64,000 nucleotides of DNA. It comes from Methylobacterium sp. Leaf117 (lineage in GTDB: Bacteria > Pseudomonadota > Alphaproteobacteria > Rhizobiales > Beijerinckiaceae). The stretch is from the NCBI RefSeq assembly GCF_001422985.1, contig NZ_LMNL01000039.1:1-64000 (forward strand), read 5' to 3'. The notes below the pieces were generated by a model. That model saw only the letters and a program-made list of their open reading frames with translations. It was not told where the DNA came from and did not search any database. Positions within the stretch are counted from its first letter, which is position 1. Every line of letters begins with the position of its first letter. Positions 8,493 to 17,357 of the stretch are shown here, piece by piece. The position numbers and the translations under genes were made by a program.

Positions 8493-9818
8493 ATGGATTC
8501 CTCCGACGCGCTGATGGCGCGCTTCCTCGCCCTGCACCCGCGCACGATCGACCTGTCGCTCGGGCGGATCGCGCGGCTGCTCGCCCGTCTCGACCACCCG
8601 GAGCGCAAGCTGCCGCCGGTGATCCACGTGGCCGGCACCAACGGGAAGGGTTCGACCATCGCCTTCATGCGGGCGATCCTCGAGGCCGCCGGGTTGGCGG
8701 CCCATGTCTACACCTCGCCGCATCTGGTGCGCTTCCATGAGCGCATCCGCATCGGCGCCATCGGGGGCGGACACTTCGTCCCCGAGGATCAGCTGGCCGA
8801 CGCCCTGGCCCGCTGCGAGGCCGCCAACGAGGGTGAGCCGATCACCGTGTTCGAGATCACCACCGCGGCCGCCCTGTTGCTGTTCTCCGAGCATCCGGCC
8901 GACGTGCTGTTGCTGGAAGTCGGGCTCGGCGGCCGGGTCGATGCCACCAACGTGATCGATCGGCCGGCGGCGGCCGTGGTGACGCCCATCGGGCGCGACC
9001 ACGCCGAATATCTCGGCGACACCGTCGAGGCGGTCGCCACCGAGAAGGCCGGCATCTTCAAGAAGGGATGCCCGGCCATCATCGCCGCGCAGGATTACGC
9101 CGAGGCCGATTCGGTGCTGTGCCAGCTCGCCGAAGCGGTGGGGGCCACCCCGATCCGCGTCGGCAACCAGGATTTCTCGGTCCATGCCGAGCGCGGGCGC
9201 CTCGTCTACCAGGACGACACCGACCTGTTCGACCTGCCCAAGCCGCGCCTGAACGGCCGGCACCAGTTCACCAATGCCGGCACCGCCATCGCGGCTCTGC
9301 GGGCCGCCGGCTTCGGCGATATCGGCACCGCCGCGATCGAGGCCGGGCTCAACGCCGTCGAGTGGCCGGGGCGCCTGCAGCGGCTGAACCGCGGGCGCCT
9401 GTCCGATCTGGTGCCGCTCGGCGCCGAACTCTGGCTCGACGGCGGCCACAACATCGATGGCGGGCGCATCCTCGCCGCCGCAATGGCGGATCTCGGCGAG
9501 CGCTCCGACGTCCCGCTGGTGCTCATCGTCGGCCTGCTCGGGACCAAGGACGCGGAGGGGTTCCTGCGCAACTTCGTCGGTCTGGCCCGCGCCCTGGTGG
9601 CGGTCCCGATCGCCGGACAGATGGCGGCGCGGCCGGCAGAAGAGGTCGCCAGCATCGCCACGGATGTGGGCCTGAACGCGGCCGTGGCCTCAAGTGTCGA
9701 AGCGGCTCTCGAGAGTCTTTCCGACATCGCCTTCGAGCAACCGCCACGCATTCTGATCTGCGGTTCGCTCTACCTCGTCGGCGCAGTCCTGACTGCGAAC
9801 GGAACGCCGCCGACCTGA
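8493..9818 (+). CDS. folC: Bifunctional folylpolyglutamate / dihydrofolate synthase
   Basis: Adds glutamate to dihydropteroate and tetrahydrofolate, an ATP-dependent Mur-ligase-type reaction. The 441-residue length is typical. Motifs include the P-loop GTNGKGST near residue 49, the ATP-site region SPHLVRFHERI, ITVFEITTAAA, and LWLDGGHN near residue 315. The ATG at 8493 was chosen because it begins the family-typical N-terminus; the frame stays open further upstream to 8400 but that extension is low-complexity. Third gene of the trpA-accD-folC group, an arrangement common in Rhizobiales. Confidence 0.94.
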   Translation: MDSSDALMARFLALHPRTIDLSLGRIARLLARLDHPERKLPPVIHVAGTNGKGSTIAFMRAILEAAGLAAHVYTSPHLVRFHERIRIGAIGGGHFVPEDQLADALARCEAANEGEPITVFEITTAAALLLFSEHPADVLLLEVGLGGRVDATNVIDRPAAAVVTPIGRDHAEYLGDTVEAVATEKAGIFKKGCPAIIAAQDYAEADSVLCQLAEAVGATPIRVGNQDFSVHAERGRLVYQDDTDLFDLPKPRLNGRHQFTNAGTAIAALRAAGFGDIGTAAIEAGLNAVEWPGRLQRLNRGRLSDLVPLGAELWLDGGHNIDGGRILAAAMADLGERSDVPLVLIVGLLGTKDAEGFLRNFVGLARALVAVPIAGQMAARPAEEVASIATDVGLNAAVASSVEAALESLSDIAFEQPPRILICGSLYLVGAVLTANGTPPT

Positions 9819-9947
9819 ATTCCCTAACCTTTTCCAGTCCCATCGGCGCTCACATCAACTCTGCGGTGTGACCGCGGCGCTACATCTTGGCTGTGGAAAC
9901 TGAAGTAGGTTCTCCCTCGATCGGGCACTTCGCTGGGGATCAGAATA

Positions 9948-10761
9948 ATGAACAAGCTTCTTACGTCTTTCGCGGCCTTCACGGCCCTCACCGCAGCCGC
10001 TTCGGCCGCTGACCTGCCGCGCCGCGCCGCTCCGCCGGTGTTCGTGCCGGTGCCGGTGTTCACCTGGACCGGCTTCTACGCCGGTTTCAACGCGGGTTAC
10101 GGCTTCGACGCCTCCGACCGCGGCACCAACGTCTACAACAACGTGTTCCCGAACCTCGTCGCTCCGCTCAACGGCGGTCCGTCGCAGGTCGCCTACTCGA
10201 ACAACTCCAACGAGGGTTTCACGGGCGGCGGTCAGATCGGCTACAACTACCAGTTCACCCCGGGTTCGGGCGTGGTGCCGTAGCCGGAACAACTTCGTCC
10301 TGACCCCCGGCTTCGCTCCGATCGCCGGCGTCACCTTCGTCGATCCGCGCGGCACCGCCAGCCTCGACTACTTCGGCACCGTCCGCGGTCGCCTCGGCTA
10401 CGCCTTCGACCGCGTCCTGTTCTACGGCACCGGCGGCTTCGCCTACGGCGCCGGCAGCAACGAGCGCAACTTCGGCGGCTTCCGCGGCAACGACGATTTC
10501 CGCACCGGCTACGCTGCTGGCGGCGGCATCGAGTACGCGCTCCCGACCGACTCGTTCCTGAACTTCTTCCGTTCGTCGGCCGTCACGCTCAAGGTCGAAG
10601 GCCTGTACGTGAACCTCGAGAACAACAACCGCAACGCCGGCGTCTACGCCGTCGACACCAACAACGTTCTCTACCGTCAGCCCGGCTTCACCAACCGCAA
10701 CAGCGGCGCTGAGTTCGCCGTCGTCCGCGCCGGCCTGAACTACAAGTTCGGCTCGTACTAA
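9948..10761 (+). pseudogene. Frameshifted outer-membrane beta-barrel protein (Omp25/RopB-like porin family)
   Basis: The first 111 codons encode a signal peptide (cut near ASA-ADLPRR), the Pro-rich start typical of rhizobial Omp25-like proteins and strands such as WTGFYAGFNAGYGF. The frame then stops at TAG 10281-10283. Barrel sequence resumes in a +1-offset frame at about 10285 and runs to TAA 10759-10761, ending in NYKFGSY with an aromatic C-terminus suited to BAM recognition. At the junction the usual short stretch (a Gly-Val-Glu-Ala-Asp strand of some 15 residues in relatives) is missing, so a small deletion plus frameshift is more likely than a single miscalled base. A terminator follows at 10791. 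Confidence 0.75.
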
Positions 10762-10790
10762 GCCGACATCTACGGTCTCGAAACGAGGGA

Positions 10791-10820
10791 GCCCGGCCGC
10801 AAGGCCGGGCTTCTTCGTTT
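10791..10820 (+). terminator. Rho-independent terminator after the porin pseudogene
   Basis: An 8-base stem GCCCGGCC / GGCCGGGC with loop GCAA, followed by TTCTTCGTTT. It lies 29 bases after the porin stop codon. Confidence 0.75.
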
Positions 10821-10855
10821 GGGCCATCATCGGCGTTCGGTCATCCGACGCCCCA

Positions 10856-10885
10856 CAAAAAAGCCCGGCCTCGCGGCCGGGCTTT
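10856..10885 (-). terminator. Rho-independent terminator of trxA
   Basis: On the minus strand the stem GCCCGGCC / GGCCGGGC has a 4-base loop and is followed by a run of six T. It lies about 50 bases past the trxA stop. The stem is the same 8-mer as in the facing porin terminator 65 bases away. Confidence 0.75.
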
Positions 10886-10935
10886 GTCCGTTCAGGCCGT
10901 GGGGCGCGGCGCCGAACCGGCCCCGCGCGCCGCGC

Positions 10936-11256
10936 TCAGGCGCTCGCCTGGATCCAGCGGGACAGGTCGCCCTTCGGGGCGGCGCCGACCTTCTGGCTCG
11001 CGAGCTGGCCGTCCTTGAAGATCAGCAGCGTCGGGATCGAACGGATGCCGTACTGGGCGGCAATGCCCGGGTTCTCGTCGACATTGACCTTGGCGATCTT
11101 GACCCGGCCCTGGAGATCGGCCGAGATCTCCTCGAGCGCCGGACCGATCTGACGGCACGGGCCGCACCACTCGGCCCAGAAATCCACTACGACCGGCTCC
11201 GCGGACTGGAGAACGTCCTGCTCGAAGCTCGCGTCGGTCACTTTCACCGTCGCCAT
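10936..11256 (-). CDS. trxA: Thioredoxin 1
   Basis: Cytosolic disulphide reductant for ribonucleotide reductase, PAPS reductase and peroxiredoxins. The 106-residue product has the classical active site WCGPC near residues 30-34, the cis-proline in SIPTLL near residue 75, and the family-length single domain. It ends at a strong terminator. Its promoter should lie in the 393-base gap to the divergent sugar dehydrogenase gene. Confidence 0.97.
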   Translation of the reverse strand: MATVKVTDASFEQDVLQSAEPVVVDFWAEWCGPCRQIGPALEEISADLQGRVKIAKVNVDENPGIAAQYGIRSIPTLLIFKDGQLASQKVGAAPKGDLSRWIQASA

Positions 11257-11649
11257 GGGAAACTTCCTTTCCGGTTCCGCTCTTCGCGAAACGTCTCATC
11301 CGCCGTCCTCGCGTCGCGACATCGAGCCGCGAGACGGATCGTCGAAGGCCAGAGTTGGCGATGCGGCGGGGAACGGTCAAGGCGTCCTGTGGCCGATGCA
11401 GGGCTGCGCTCCCCTGGACTCTTCGAATTGTCCACCTGGTCTCTTCGTCGGACCCCTTCAGATGTCGAGTCCGACGAGGCTGGTCGGACCTGTTCCGAAC
11501 CCCGCGACGGTGGCCCGAGAGGCCGCCACCCTCGCCAAAGCGTGTCCGTCGCCCCATGTCCCAGGCATCCCGACGGCGGCGGCCCGGCCGCTGCCCGAGG
11601 GGGCTCGACCCGGAGCCGGCCAACGTGCCGGCATGGAGGACCATCCGAC
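11257..11649. other. Divergent intergenic region between trxA and the sugar dehydrogenase gene
   Basis: This 393-base stretch should contain the trxA promoter (leftward) and that of the dehydrogenase (rightward). The open frames across it are R/S/P-rich and not protein-like. A GGAGGA at 11635-11640 is the ribosome binding site of the GTG start at 11650. I see no convincing operator. Confidence 0.5.
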
Positions 11650-12933
11650 GTGAAGCGCATCCCGCACAGCCTGCTCGCCACCGCAGCCCTTCTCAGCCTC
11701 GGCGCGGCCGTCCACGCGCAGGAGCCGGCGGGCGCCGAACCCCGGCAGCCCACGATCGGCGGCGACGCCTTCGCGGCGCCCACCAGTTCCGCCACAGGCA
11801 ACAGCCCCGCCGAAACCGAGGCGCCGAATGCGCCCTACAAGCCGCTGCTGCCCAACCAGACCCGCGCTCCCAAGCCCGAGGTCGCCACGAAGGTGAAGAC
11901 GGAGGTCGTCGCCAAGGGCCTCGACAGCCCTTGGGCGATGGAGTTCCTGCCGGACGGACGCATGCTGGTGACCGAGAAGGCCGGCAAGCTGCGCATCGTC
12001 GCCAAGGACGGAACCGTTGGGCCGTCGATTCCCGGCGTGCCGAAGGTCGATGCCCGCGGCCAGGGCGGCCTGCTCGACGTGGCCTTGAGCCCGAGCTTCG
12101 TCGCCGACCGTCTGATCTATCTCAGCTACGCCGAGCCGCGCGACAAGGGCAATGGCACCAGCGTGCTGCGGGCCAAACTGGTCGAGGACAAGGGCGCCGC
12201 CCGCCTCGACGAGGTCAAGGTCATCTTCCGGCAGATGCCGAGCTATGACGGCGACAAGCATTTCGGCTCGCGGCTCGTCTTCGCCCCGGATGGCAAGCTC
12301 TTCGTCACCGTGGGGGAGCGCTCCGACAAGGTCACCCGCGTCCAGGCCCAGGACCTCACCAGCGGTCTCGGCAAGGTCTTCCGCATCGACACCGATGGCA
12401 ATGCCGCGAAGGACAATCCCTTCACGGGCGGCGAGAAGGCCAAGCCCGAGATCTGGTCCTACGGCCACCGCAACGTGCAGGCCGCGGCCCTCGATCCGCA
12501 GGGGCGGCTCTGGACCGTGGAGCACGGGCCGCGCGGCGGCGACGAACTGAATCGCCCGCGTCCCGGCGTCAATTATGGTTGGCCCGAAGTCACCTACGGC
12601 CTCGAGTACAGCGGCGAGAAGATCGGCGAGGGCAAGACCCAGGCGGGCGGCACCGCCCAGCCGGTCTATTACTGGGACCCGGTGATCGGCCCCTCGGGCA
12701 TGGCGCTCTACAACGGTGACGCCTTCCCGGCCTGGAAGGACGCCTTCCTGATCGGCGGCCTCGTCAGCCAGGGCCTCGTGGCGGTGAAACTCGACGGCGA
12801 CAAGGTCGTCAGCGAGGAGCGCATTCCCCTGGAGGACCGCATCCGCGATGTTCGCGTCGGCACCGACGGCGCGGTCTACGCCGTCACCGACGGCCCGGAC
12901 GGCAAGATCCTGAAGCTCACCCCGGGCAGCTGA
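11650..12933 (+). CDS. PQQ-dependent sugar dehydrogenase (soluble aldose dehydrogenase family)
   Basis: Periplasmic six-bladed propeller that oxidises aldoses with pyrroloquinoline quinone and calcium, judged by family resemblance to YliI/Asd. The 427-residue product has a Sec signal peptide cut near VHA-QEP. Family landmarks include SPWAMEFLPDGRMLVTEK, the active-site histidine region YGHRNVQA, EHGPRGGDELN and NYGWPEVTYG. A GTG at 11650 preceded by GGAGGA was taken as the start; the frame is open much further upstream but has no protein character there. Methylobacteriaceae make PQQ for methanol dehydrogenase, so the cofactor should be available. Confidence 0.9.
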   Translation: MKRIPHSLLATAALLSLGAAVHAQEPAGAEPRQPTIGGDAFAAPTSSATGNSPAETEAPNAPYKPLLPNQTRAPKPEVATKVKTEVVAKGLDSPWAMEFLPDGRMLVTEKAGKLRIVAKDGTVGPSIPGVPKVDARGQGGLLDVALSPSFVADRLIYLSYAEPRDKGNGTSVLRAKLVEDKGAARLDEVKVIFRQMPSYDGDKHFGSRLVFAPDGKLFVTVGERSDKVTRVQAQDLTSGLGKVFRIDTDGNAAKDNPFTGGEKAKPEIWSYGHRNVQAAALDPQGRLWTVEHGPRGGDELNRPRPGVNYGWPEVTYGLEYSGEKIGEGKTQAGGTAQPVYYWDPVIGPSGMALYNGDAFPAWKDAFLIGGLVSQGLVAVKLDGDKVVSEERIPLEDRIRDVRVGTDGAVYAVTDGPDGKILKLTPGS

Positions 12934-13046
12934 TCCCGGATGCCCTGTGGCGTTCGTCGGGGGCGCCGGCTCGTCCCTCCCCCTCTGCGGGGGAGGGAGA
13001 TGCGCTCCGGCCTTCGGCCAAGACGCCTATCCGTCAGGCAGGACGC

Positions 13047-13667
13047 CTACCCGACCGCCCTGCCATCAGCCCCTGTCCTATCCCTGTCCCCTGGGATCAA
13101 CCGCGGCCGCAGGCGCTCCAGCGTCCGACCGAATGCCCCCGGGTCGTCGAGGGCGCGGGCGAGGACCAGACCGCCCTGGATGGCCGCGACGGTCTCCTCG
13201 GCCAAGCCTTTCGCCGCCGCGTCGGTAAACCCGCTGCGCCGCAGGGCCGCCGCCAGCGAATCGCACCAGACGGCAAAGTAGCGCCGGATGCGGTCGCCGA
13301 AGCGGTCGCGGCCCTCGGTCAGCGCGAAGGCGCCGACGAGGCAGGCGCGGCCCCCGGAGCGGAAATACGCCTCGGTCTCGGACAGCATGCGCCGGATCGC
13401 CGCCTCGGGATCGGACTCGTCGCGCAGGGGAGCGTAGAGACGCGTCTCGAACCAGGCCTCGATGGCGTCCAGGACAGCCTCCGCCATCTCGGCCTTACCG
13501 CTCGGAAAGGCGTGATAGAGGCTGCCCTTGCCGAGTCCGGTGCGGGCGCCGAGCAGGGCCAGGCTGGCCCCTGCGTAGCCGTGCTCGCGAAACACCTCCG
13601 CCAGCACCGGGATCGCGGCCTCCCGTGCACGCGCCCGCGACGATGCCGCCGATACGACCCCCGACAT
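13047..13667 (-). CDS. TetR/AcrR family transcriptional regulator
   Basis: A 206-residue repressor with an N-terminal HTH (GASLALLGARTGLGKGSLYHAFPSG split over residues 30-54) and a variable ligand-binding C-terminal domain. It sits directly behind the DUF1348 gene on the same strand. The ATG at 13667 avoids overlap; a GTG at 13703 would extend it by 12 codons and overlap the neighbour by 17 bases. A perfect palindrome at 14218-14233, just upstream of the pair, is its likely operator, so it probably represses its own operon. Confidence 0.85.
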   Translation of the reverse strand: MSGVVSAASSRARAREAAIPVLAEVFREHGYAGASLALLGARTGLGKGSLYHAFPSGKAEMAEAVLDAIEAWFETRLYAPLRDESDPEAAIRRMLSETEAYFRSGGRACLVGAFALTEGRDRFGDRIRRYFAVWCDSLAAALRRSGFTDAAAKGLAEETVAAIQGGLVLARALDDPGAFGRTLERLRPRLIPGDRDRTGADGRAVG

Positions 13668-13686
13668 CGACACCGGTACCGGCCCC

Positions 13687-14181
13687 TTACAGGCCGAGAT
13701 CACTCAACCCGGGATGGTCATCGGGACGCGGGGCGGCGCGGTCCCAGTGGAATTGGCGCTCGGTGTCGCGAATCGCGAGGTCGTTGATGCTGGCATGGCG
13801 CTCGCGCATCAGGCCGTTGGCGTCGAAGGCCCAATTCTCGTTGCCGTAGGCGCGGAACCACTGTCCCGCCGCGTCGTGGAACTCGTAGGCGAAGCGGACG
13901 GCGATCCGGTCCTCGGTGAAGGCCCAGATCTCCTTGATCAGGCGGTACTCGTGCTCGCGCTCCCATTTGCGGCGCAGGAAATCCACGATCGCCGGCCGGC
14001 CGCTGAAGAACTCGGTGCGGTTCCGCCACCGGCTATCGGCGGTGTAGGCCAGGGCGACCTTTTCCGGGTTGCAGCCATTCCAGCCGTTCTCGGCGGCGCG
14101 GACTTTCACGATCGCCGTGTCCCGCGTGAAGGGCGGCAGTGGAGGACGCGATTCGGCAGCAAGGGTCTCGGACATCGGCAA
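13687..14181 (-). CDS. DUF1348 family protein (NTF2-like fold)
   Basis: A 164-residue protein of the DUF1348 group of NTF2-like small-molecule-binding proteins. Typical stretches are NGCNPEKVALAYT, SRWRNRTEFFSGR and RFAYEFHD followed by WFRAYGNENWAFD. No catalytic activity is established for the family. It is the first gene of an operon with a TetR regulator and is preceded by the TetR-type palindrome, so it is the main target of that regulator. A second ATG at 14175 could also serve as the start. Confidence 0.85.
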   Translation of the reverse strand: MPMSETLAAESRPPLPPFTRDTAIVKVRAAENGWNGCNPEKVALAYTADSRWRNRTEFFSGRPAIVDFLRRKWEREHEYRLIKEIWAFTEDRIAVRFAYEFHDAAGQWFRAYGNENWAFDANGLMRERHASINDLAIRDTERQFHWDRAAPRPDDHPGLSDLGL

Positions 14182-14217
14182 GGCTCCGGCACGGCTGGAC
14201 CGCGGCTTTCCCGGTCC

Positions 14218-14233
14218 TGTACCGATCGGTACA
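14218..14233. promoter_or_regulatory. TetR-type operator palindrome
   Basis: TGTACCGATCGGTACA is a perfect 16-base inverted repeat, 36 bases upstream of the DUF1348 start. Size, symmetry and position match AcrR/TetR-family operators, and a TetR gene is the second gene of this operon. Binding is inferred. Confidence 0.7.
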
Positions 14234-14287
14234 AACAGGCCGGACGGCGGTCAAGATCGGCGCGACCCGAACGGCTCCGCCGCGCCG

Positions 14288-15217
14288 TCAGGCGTGGCCG
14301 AGGAGCGTCAGCCAGGCGATCGTGGTGAAGGTCGCCAGCAGGGTCGACAGCATCACGGCGGCGGCCACCACGCCGGTCTCGGTCTTGTAGCGGGCGGCGA
14401 GCAGGTAGGCGTTGATACCCACCGGCATCGCGGCGAACAGGGTCGCCACCCCGGCATAGGCCGGTGGCATGGTGAAGACGTGGAAGGCCAGGACCCAGAC
14501 CGCGAGGGGATGCAGCACCAGCTTCAGGCTGGTGATCACCAGGGCGCTCGGCATGTCGTGGAGCACCCGGTAGCGGACGAGACCGGCACCGAGGGCGATC
14601 AGCGCGCAGGTCGAGGCCGTGCCCGCCAGGGAATCCACCAGCGCCTTGGCCATGCCGGTGGGTGCCACCCCGATGGCCTTGAGGGCGAGGCCCAGGACGA
14701 GCGCCAGGAAGATCGGATTGCGCAGCAGGACCAGGGCGAGGCCCCGCAGGCGCCGCAGGATGGAGGTCTCGCCGTCCGCCTCGATCAAGAAGGTGGCGCA
14801 GCCCATCATCAGGGGCAGGTGCACGGCCAGCAGCATGAAGAGCGGGAAGGCCCCCTCCTCGCCATAGGCCTGGAGGATCATCGGCACGCCGATGAACACG
14901 GTGTTCGACTGGCTGGCGGCGAAGCCGTGGAGGATCGCCCCGCGGCGCTCGACGCCCTTGCGGCGCAGGCTCAGCGCCGACCCGATTCCCCAGGACAGGG
15001 CGGCCCCGCCGAAATAGCTGACCCAGTAGGAGGGCGTGATCTCGCCAGTGAGCCCGGGACGGGTCAGCGTCGCGATGATCAGGGCCGGAACCGCGATCGA
15101 GAAGACGTATTCCGACAGGCCGTCACTGACCTTGTCGGACAGGAAGCCGGCGAGAGCCGCGATCCATCCCACCAGGATGAGGCCGAAGATCGGGGCGACG
15201 AGCGACAGGACGGTCAT
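14288..15217 (-). CDS. AEC family transporter (auxin efflux carrier-like permease)
   Basis: A 309-residue inner-membrane protein with about ten hydrophobic segments and the split inverted-repeat architecture of the AEC/BASS-like carriers. Family-like stretches include the N-terminal LVAPIFGLILVGW, SQSNTVFIGVP in the middle and FAAMPVGINAYLLA near the C-terminus. Substrates in bacteria are usually small organic acids such as malate or malonate; none can be assigned here. It stands alone between the DUF1348 operon and rpmB. Confidence 0.88.
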   Translation of the reverse strand: MTVLSLVAPIFGLILVGWIAALAGFLSDKVSDGLSEYVFSIAVPALIIATLTRPGLTGEITPSYWVSYFGGAALSWGIGSALSLRRKGVERRGAILHGFAASQSNTVFIGVPMILQAYGEEGAFPLFMLLAVHLPLMMGCATFLIEADGETSILRRLRGLALVLLRNPIFLALVLGLALKAIGVAPTGMAKALVDSLAGTASTCALIALGAGLVRYRVLHDMPSALVITSLKLVLHPLAVWVLAFHVFTMPPAYAGVATLFAAMPVGINAYLLAARYKTETGVVAAAVMLSTLLATFTTIAWLTLLGHA

Positions 15218-15241
15218 CGACGGGAAACCGGTGCTCCAACG

Positions 15242-15283
15242 CGAACGGCCACCGTACGCGCTGTCGCGTGCGGCGGCCGTTCG
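15242..15283 (-). terminator. Large hairpin downstream of rpmB
   Basis: CGAACGGCC at 15242-15250 pairs with GGCCGTTCG at 15275-15283, and the inner arms extend the pairing almost to a CTGT loop with one mismatch. It lies about 65 bases beyond the rpmB stop. There is no T-run, so it may act as a Rho-assisted or processing stem. Confidence 0.4.
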
Positions 15284-15346
15284 ATGATCTGGCGGAAGGC
15301 GGCGCGGTCGGGAGCGATCCCCGACCGATTCGACGCCCCGGAGGCC

Positions 15347-15652
15347 TCAGGCGGCGACGGGGGTCTCGACTTCGGCGAGCTTCTTGTGCAGCTCGCGCTT
15401 GAGAAGGCGGGCCGTCTGCGACAGCTCGATCTCGCGGGCCTTGATCAGGAAGGCGTCGAGGCCGCCGCGGTGCTCGACCGAGCGCAGCGCATGGGCCGTG
15501 ACGCGCAGGCGCACGCGGCGCTTGAGGGCATCCGACTGCAGCGTGACCTGGCACAGGTTCGGCAGGAACCGGCACTTGGTCTTGCGGTTCGAGTGGCTCA
15601 CGAGGTGGCCGGTCTGCACGGCTTTGCCCGTGAGTTCGCAACGGCGCGACAT
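15347..15652 (-). CDS. rpmB: 50S ribosomal protein L28
   Basis: Small structural protein of the large ribosomal subunit. The product starts MSRRCELTGK, and the conserved SHSNRKTKCRFLPNL stretch is intact. The 101-residue length with a C-terminal helical extension is usual for alphaproteobacteria, longer than the 78 residues of E. coli. The start at 15652 was taken because the sequence upstream in the same frame is not L28-like. No rpmG or other ribosomal gene is adjacent. Confidence 0.97.
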   Translation of the reverse strand: MSRRCELTGKAVQTGHLVSHSNRKTKCRFLPNLCQVTLQSDALKRRVRLRVTAHALRSVEHRGGLDAFLIKAREIELSQTARLLKRELHKKLAEVETPVAA

Positions 15653-15904
15653 TGTTCTATTTCCCGTCTCGTTCCGCATGTCCGACAGGCTGGCGGGAAA
15701 CCCGGCCGCGTCGCGGCAAGCGGCTTCTCGCACGCCAGGCCCGGTGGAGCGGCGTTCTCATTGAAGGCGCGAGCCTATAGGGGAGAGTGCCCCGTGACGT
15801 CAAGGCGTGGGCCGATTTTTCGATGCTCCGCCCGGGCCGGGCAAGCCGGCACCGACGCCTCCGCTGCACCCGCCCGAACGATGTGTTAACCATGAAGGCG
15901 GACG

Positions 15905-16942
15905 ATGATGGCCAGATGTCCCGGGCGCGTTCGGCCCGGGACCGACAGCGAACCCGAGTTTCCAGCCATGTGCGGCACCCGACAGCGCCCTGCCCCGCTT
16001 CCTCGTCTCGGCGCCCGGCTGCTTGACGTCCGGCTGCTTGACGTCCGGCTGCTCGGCGCCCGACTGGTCGGCGCCAGCGCGCTGACCCTCGCGGTGGCTG
16101 TTCCCGTAGCGCTTGTCGGGCCGCCCGCGCAGGCCCGGCCGAAGGCTGCCGCCGCCTCGACGGTGACGGTGGATTACGACATCGCCCTGGCGGGCCTCAC
16201 CATCGGCAATGCCCAGGTGGCGGGGGTCTTCGAGGGATCCGGCTACCGGATGGACGTTTCGGCCCGGCTCACCGGCCTCGTCGGCGTGGTGACGGGCGGC
16301 ATGGGCTCGGCCCGCGCCAGCGGCGCCATCGCGTCGGCGCCCCAGCCCAGCAGTTTCGCGATCGCCACCAAGACCTCCAATTCCGGCATCGCCGTGCGCA
16401 TGGCGCTCGCTCGCGGCACCGTCACCCAGGCGGAGATCACTCCGCCCCTCATCGACATGGGCGACCGGGTGCCGATCACCGCCGCCAACAAGCGCGGCGT
16501 GATCGACCCGGCCAGCGCCCTGATGATGCCGGTCCAGGGTCGGGCCGATCCGATGGACCCGGCCAATTGCAACCGGACGCTGCCGATCTTCGACGGGGCG
16601 ACCCGATTCGACGTGGCGCTGAGCTACGGCGAGACCCGCGCGGTGGCCAAACCCGGCTACAGCGGCCCGGTCCTGGTCTGCAACGCCCGCTACACCCCGA
16701 TCGCCGGCCACCGGCCGGACCGGCCGGGCGTGAAGTTCATGGAGGACAACCGCGAGATGTCGGTCTGGCTGGCCCCGGTCGAGGGCACCCGCGTGCTGCT
16801 GCCGGTGCGAATCGCCGTGCGCACCACGGTCGGCACCAACATCATCGAGGCCACCCGCTGGACCCGCACCGGCGGACCGCAGGGCAGCAGCACCGCCGCA
16901 GCCGCTTCGAATTCCGCCACTCAAGCCAGCCTGGCCCAGTGA
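15905..16942 (+). CDS. DUF3108 domain-containing exported protein
   Basis: A 345-residue periplasmic protein of unknown role. A signal-type hydrophobic segment ends near PAQA-RPKA, followed by the DUF3108 domain with VDYDIALAGLTIGNAQV and a later YTPIAGHRP stretch. I used the ATG at 15905 because AAGGCGG lies upstream; an ATG at 15968 would give a more compact signal peptide. The signal region carries a tandem 15-base repeat (16018-16050) that doubles LLDVR. Its stop overlaps the start of the next gene by four bases (GTGA), so the two are translationally coupled. Confidence 0.8.
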   Translation: MMARCPGRVRPGTDSEPEFPAMCGTRQRPAPLPRLGARLLDVRLLDVRLLGARLVGASALTLAVAVPVALVGPPAQARPKAAAASTVTVDYDIALAGLTIGNAQVAGVFEGSGYRMDVSARLTGLVGVVTGGMGSARASGAIASAPQPSSFAIATKTSNSGIAVRMALARGTVTQAEITPPLIDMGDRVPITAANKRGVIDPASALMMPVQGRADPMDPANCNRTLPIFDGATRFDVALSYGETRAVAKPGYSGPVLVCNARYTPIAGHRPDRPGVKFMEDNREMSVWLAPVEGTRVLLPVRIAVRTTVGTNIIEATRWTRTGGPQGSSTAAAASNSATQASLAQ

Positions 16943-17292
16943 CCGGACGCCACAGCCTCGCCGCGCGATTCGTCGGCGCCGCTCTGGCGCTCGGGGCCTC
17001 CGGCGCGAGCGCGCAATCGATCCTGTCGACGGGACCCGATTGCGGCGGGGACGCCTATTCCTCGGCCCAGGTCATCGAGAACCGCCCGCCCCGGCGCGGG
17101 CCGCTGACGGCCGTGCCCGATACCCTCTGCGCCGATGTCGCACCGCAGCGGGTACAGCCGCCCGTGGAGATCGGGATCTATCCGAGCCTCGGCCTGCCCG
17201 GCTCGGACCGGAATGGCGGGTATGGCCGGGATGGCAGCCGACGCTATGGCGACCCATATGAGGGCCAGCCGCCACGACAGCGCCGCCCCTGA
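16939..17292 (+). CDS. Small secreted protein coupled to the DUF3108 gene, unknown
   Basis: A 117-residue product starting at GTG 16939 inside the stop codon of the DUF3108 gene. It has a clean signal peptide (cut near ASA-QSIL), two cysteines (GPDCGG and TLCADV) about 30 residues apart that may form a disulphide, and a Gly/Arg/Tyr-rich tail. No family recognised. The four-base overlap suggests it works with the DUF3108 protein in the cell envelope. Confidence 0.65.
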   Translation: MTGRHSLAARFVGAALALGASGASAQSILSTGPDCGGDAYSSAQVIENRPPRRGPLTAVPDTLCADVAPQRVQPPVEIGIYPSLGLPGSDRNGGYGRDGSRRYGDPYEGQPPRQRRP

Positions 17293-17357
17293 CGGCGTCG
17301 CGGCGGTCTCCCCATCCTTGAGCCTGCCGGCCTCGCCGAAGGGACCGCCCCTTACTC

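Noticed and set aside
14069..15889. A 606-codon plus-strand frame over the AEC carrier and rpmB
   Set aside because: Shadow of two genes on the other strand; Gln/Asp/Arg-rich and without any recognisable domain.
16018..16050. Tandem 15-base repeat in the DUF3108 signal region as a regulatory or variable element
   Set aside because: It stays in frame and only duplicates LLDVR in a hydrophobic leader; it is more simply a neutral expansion.
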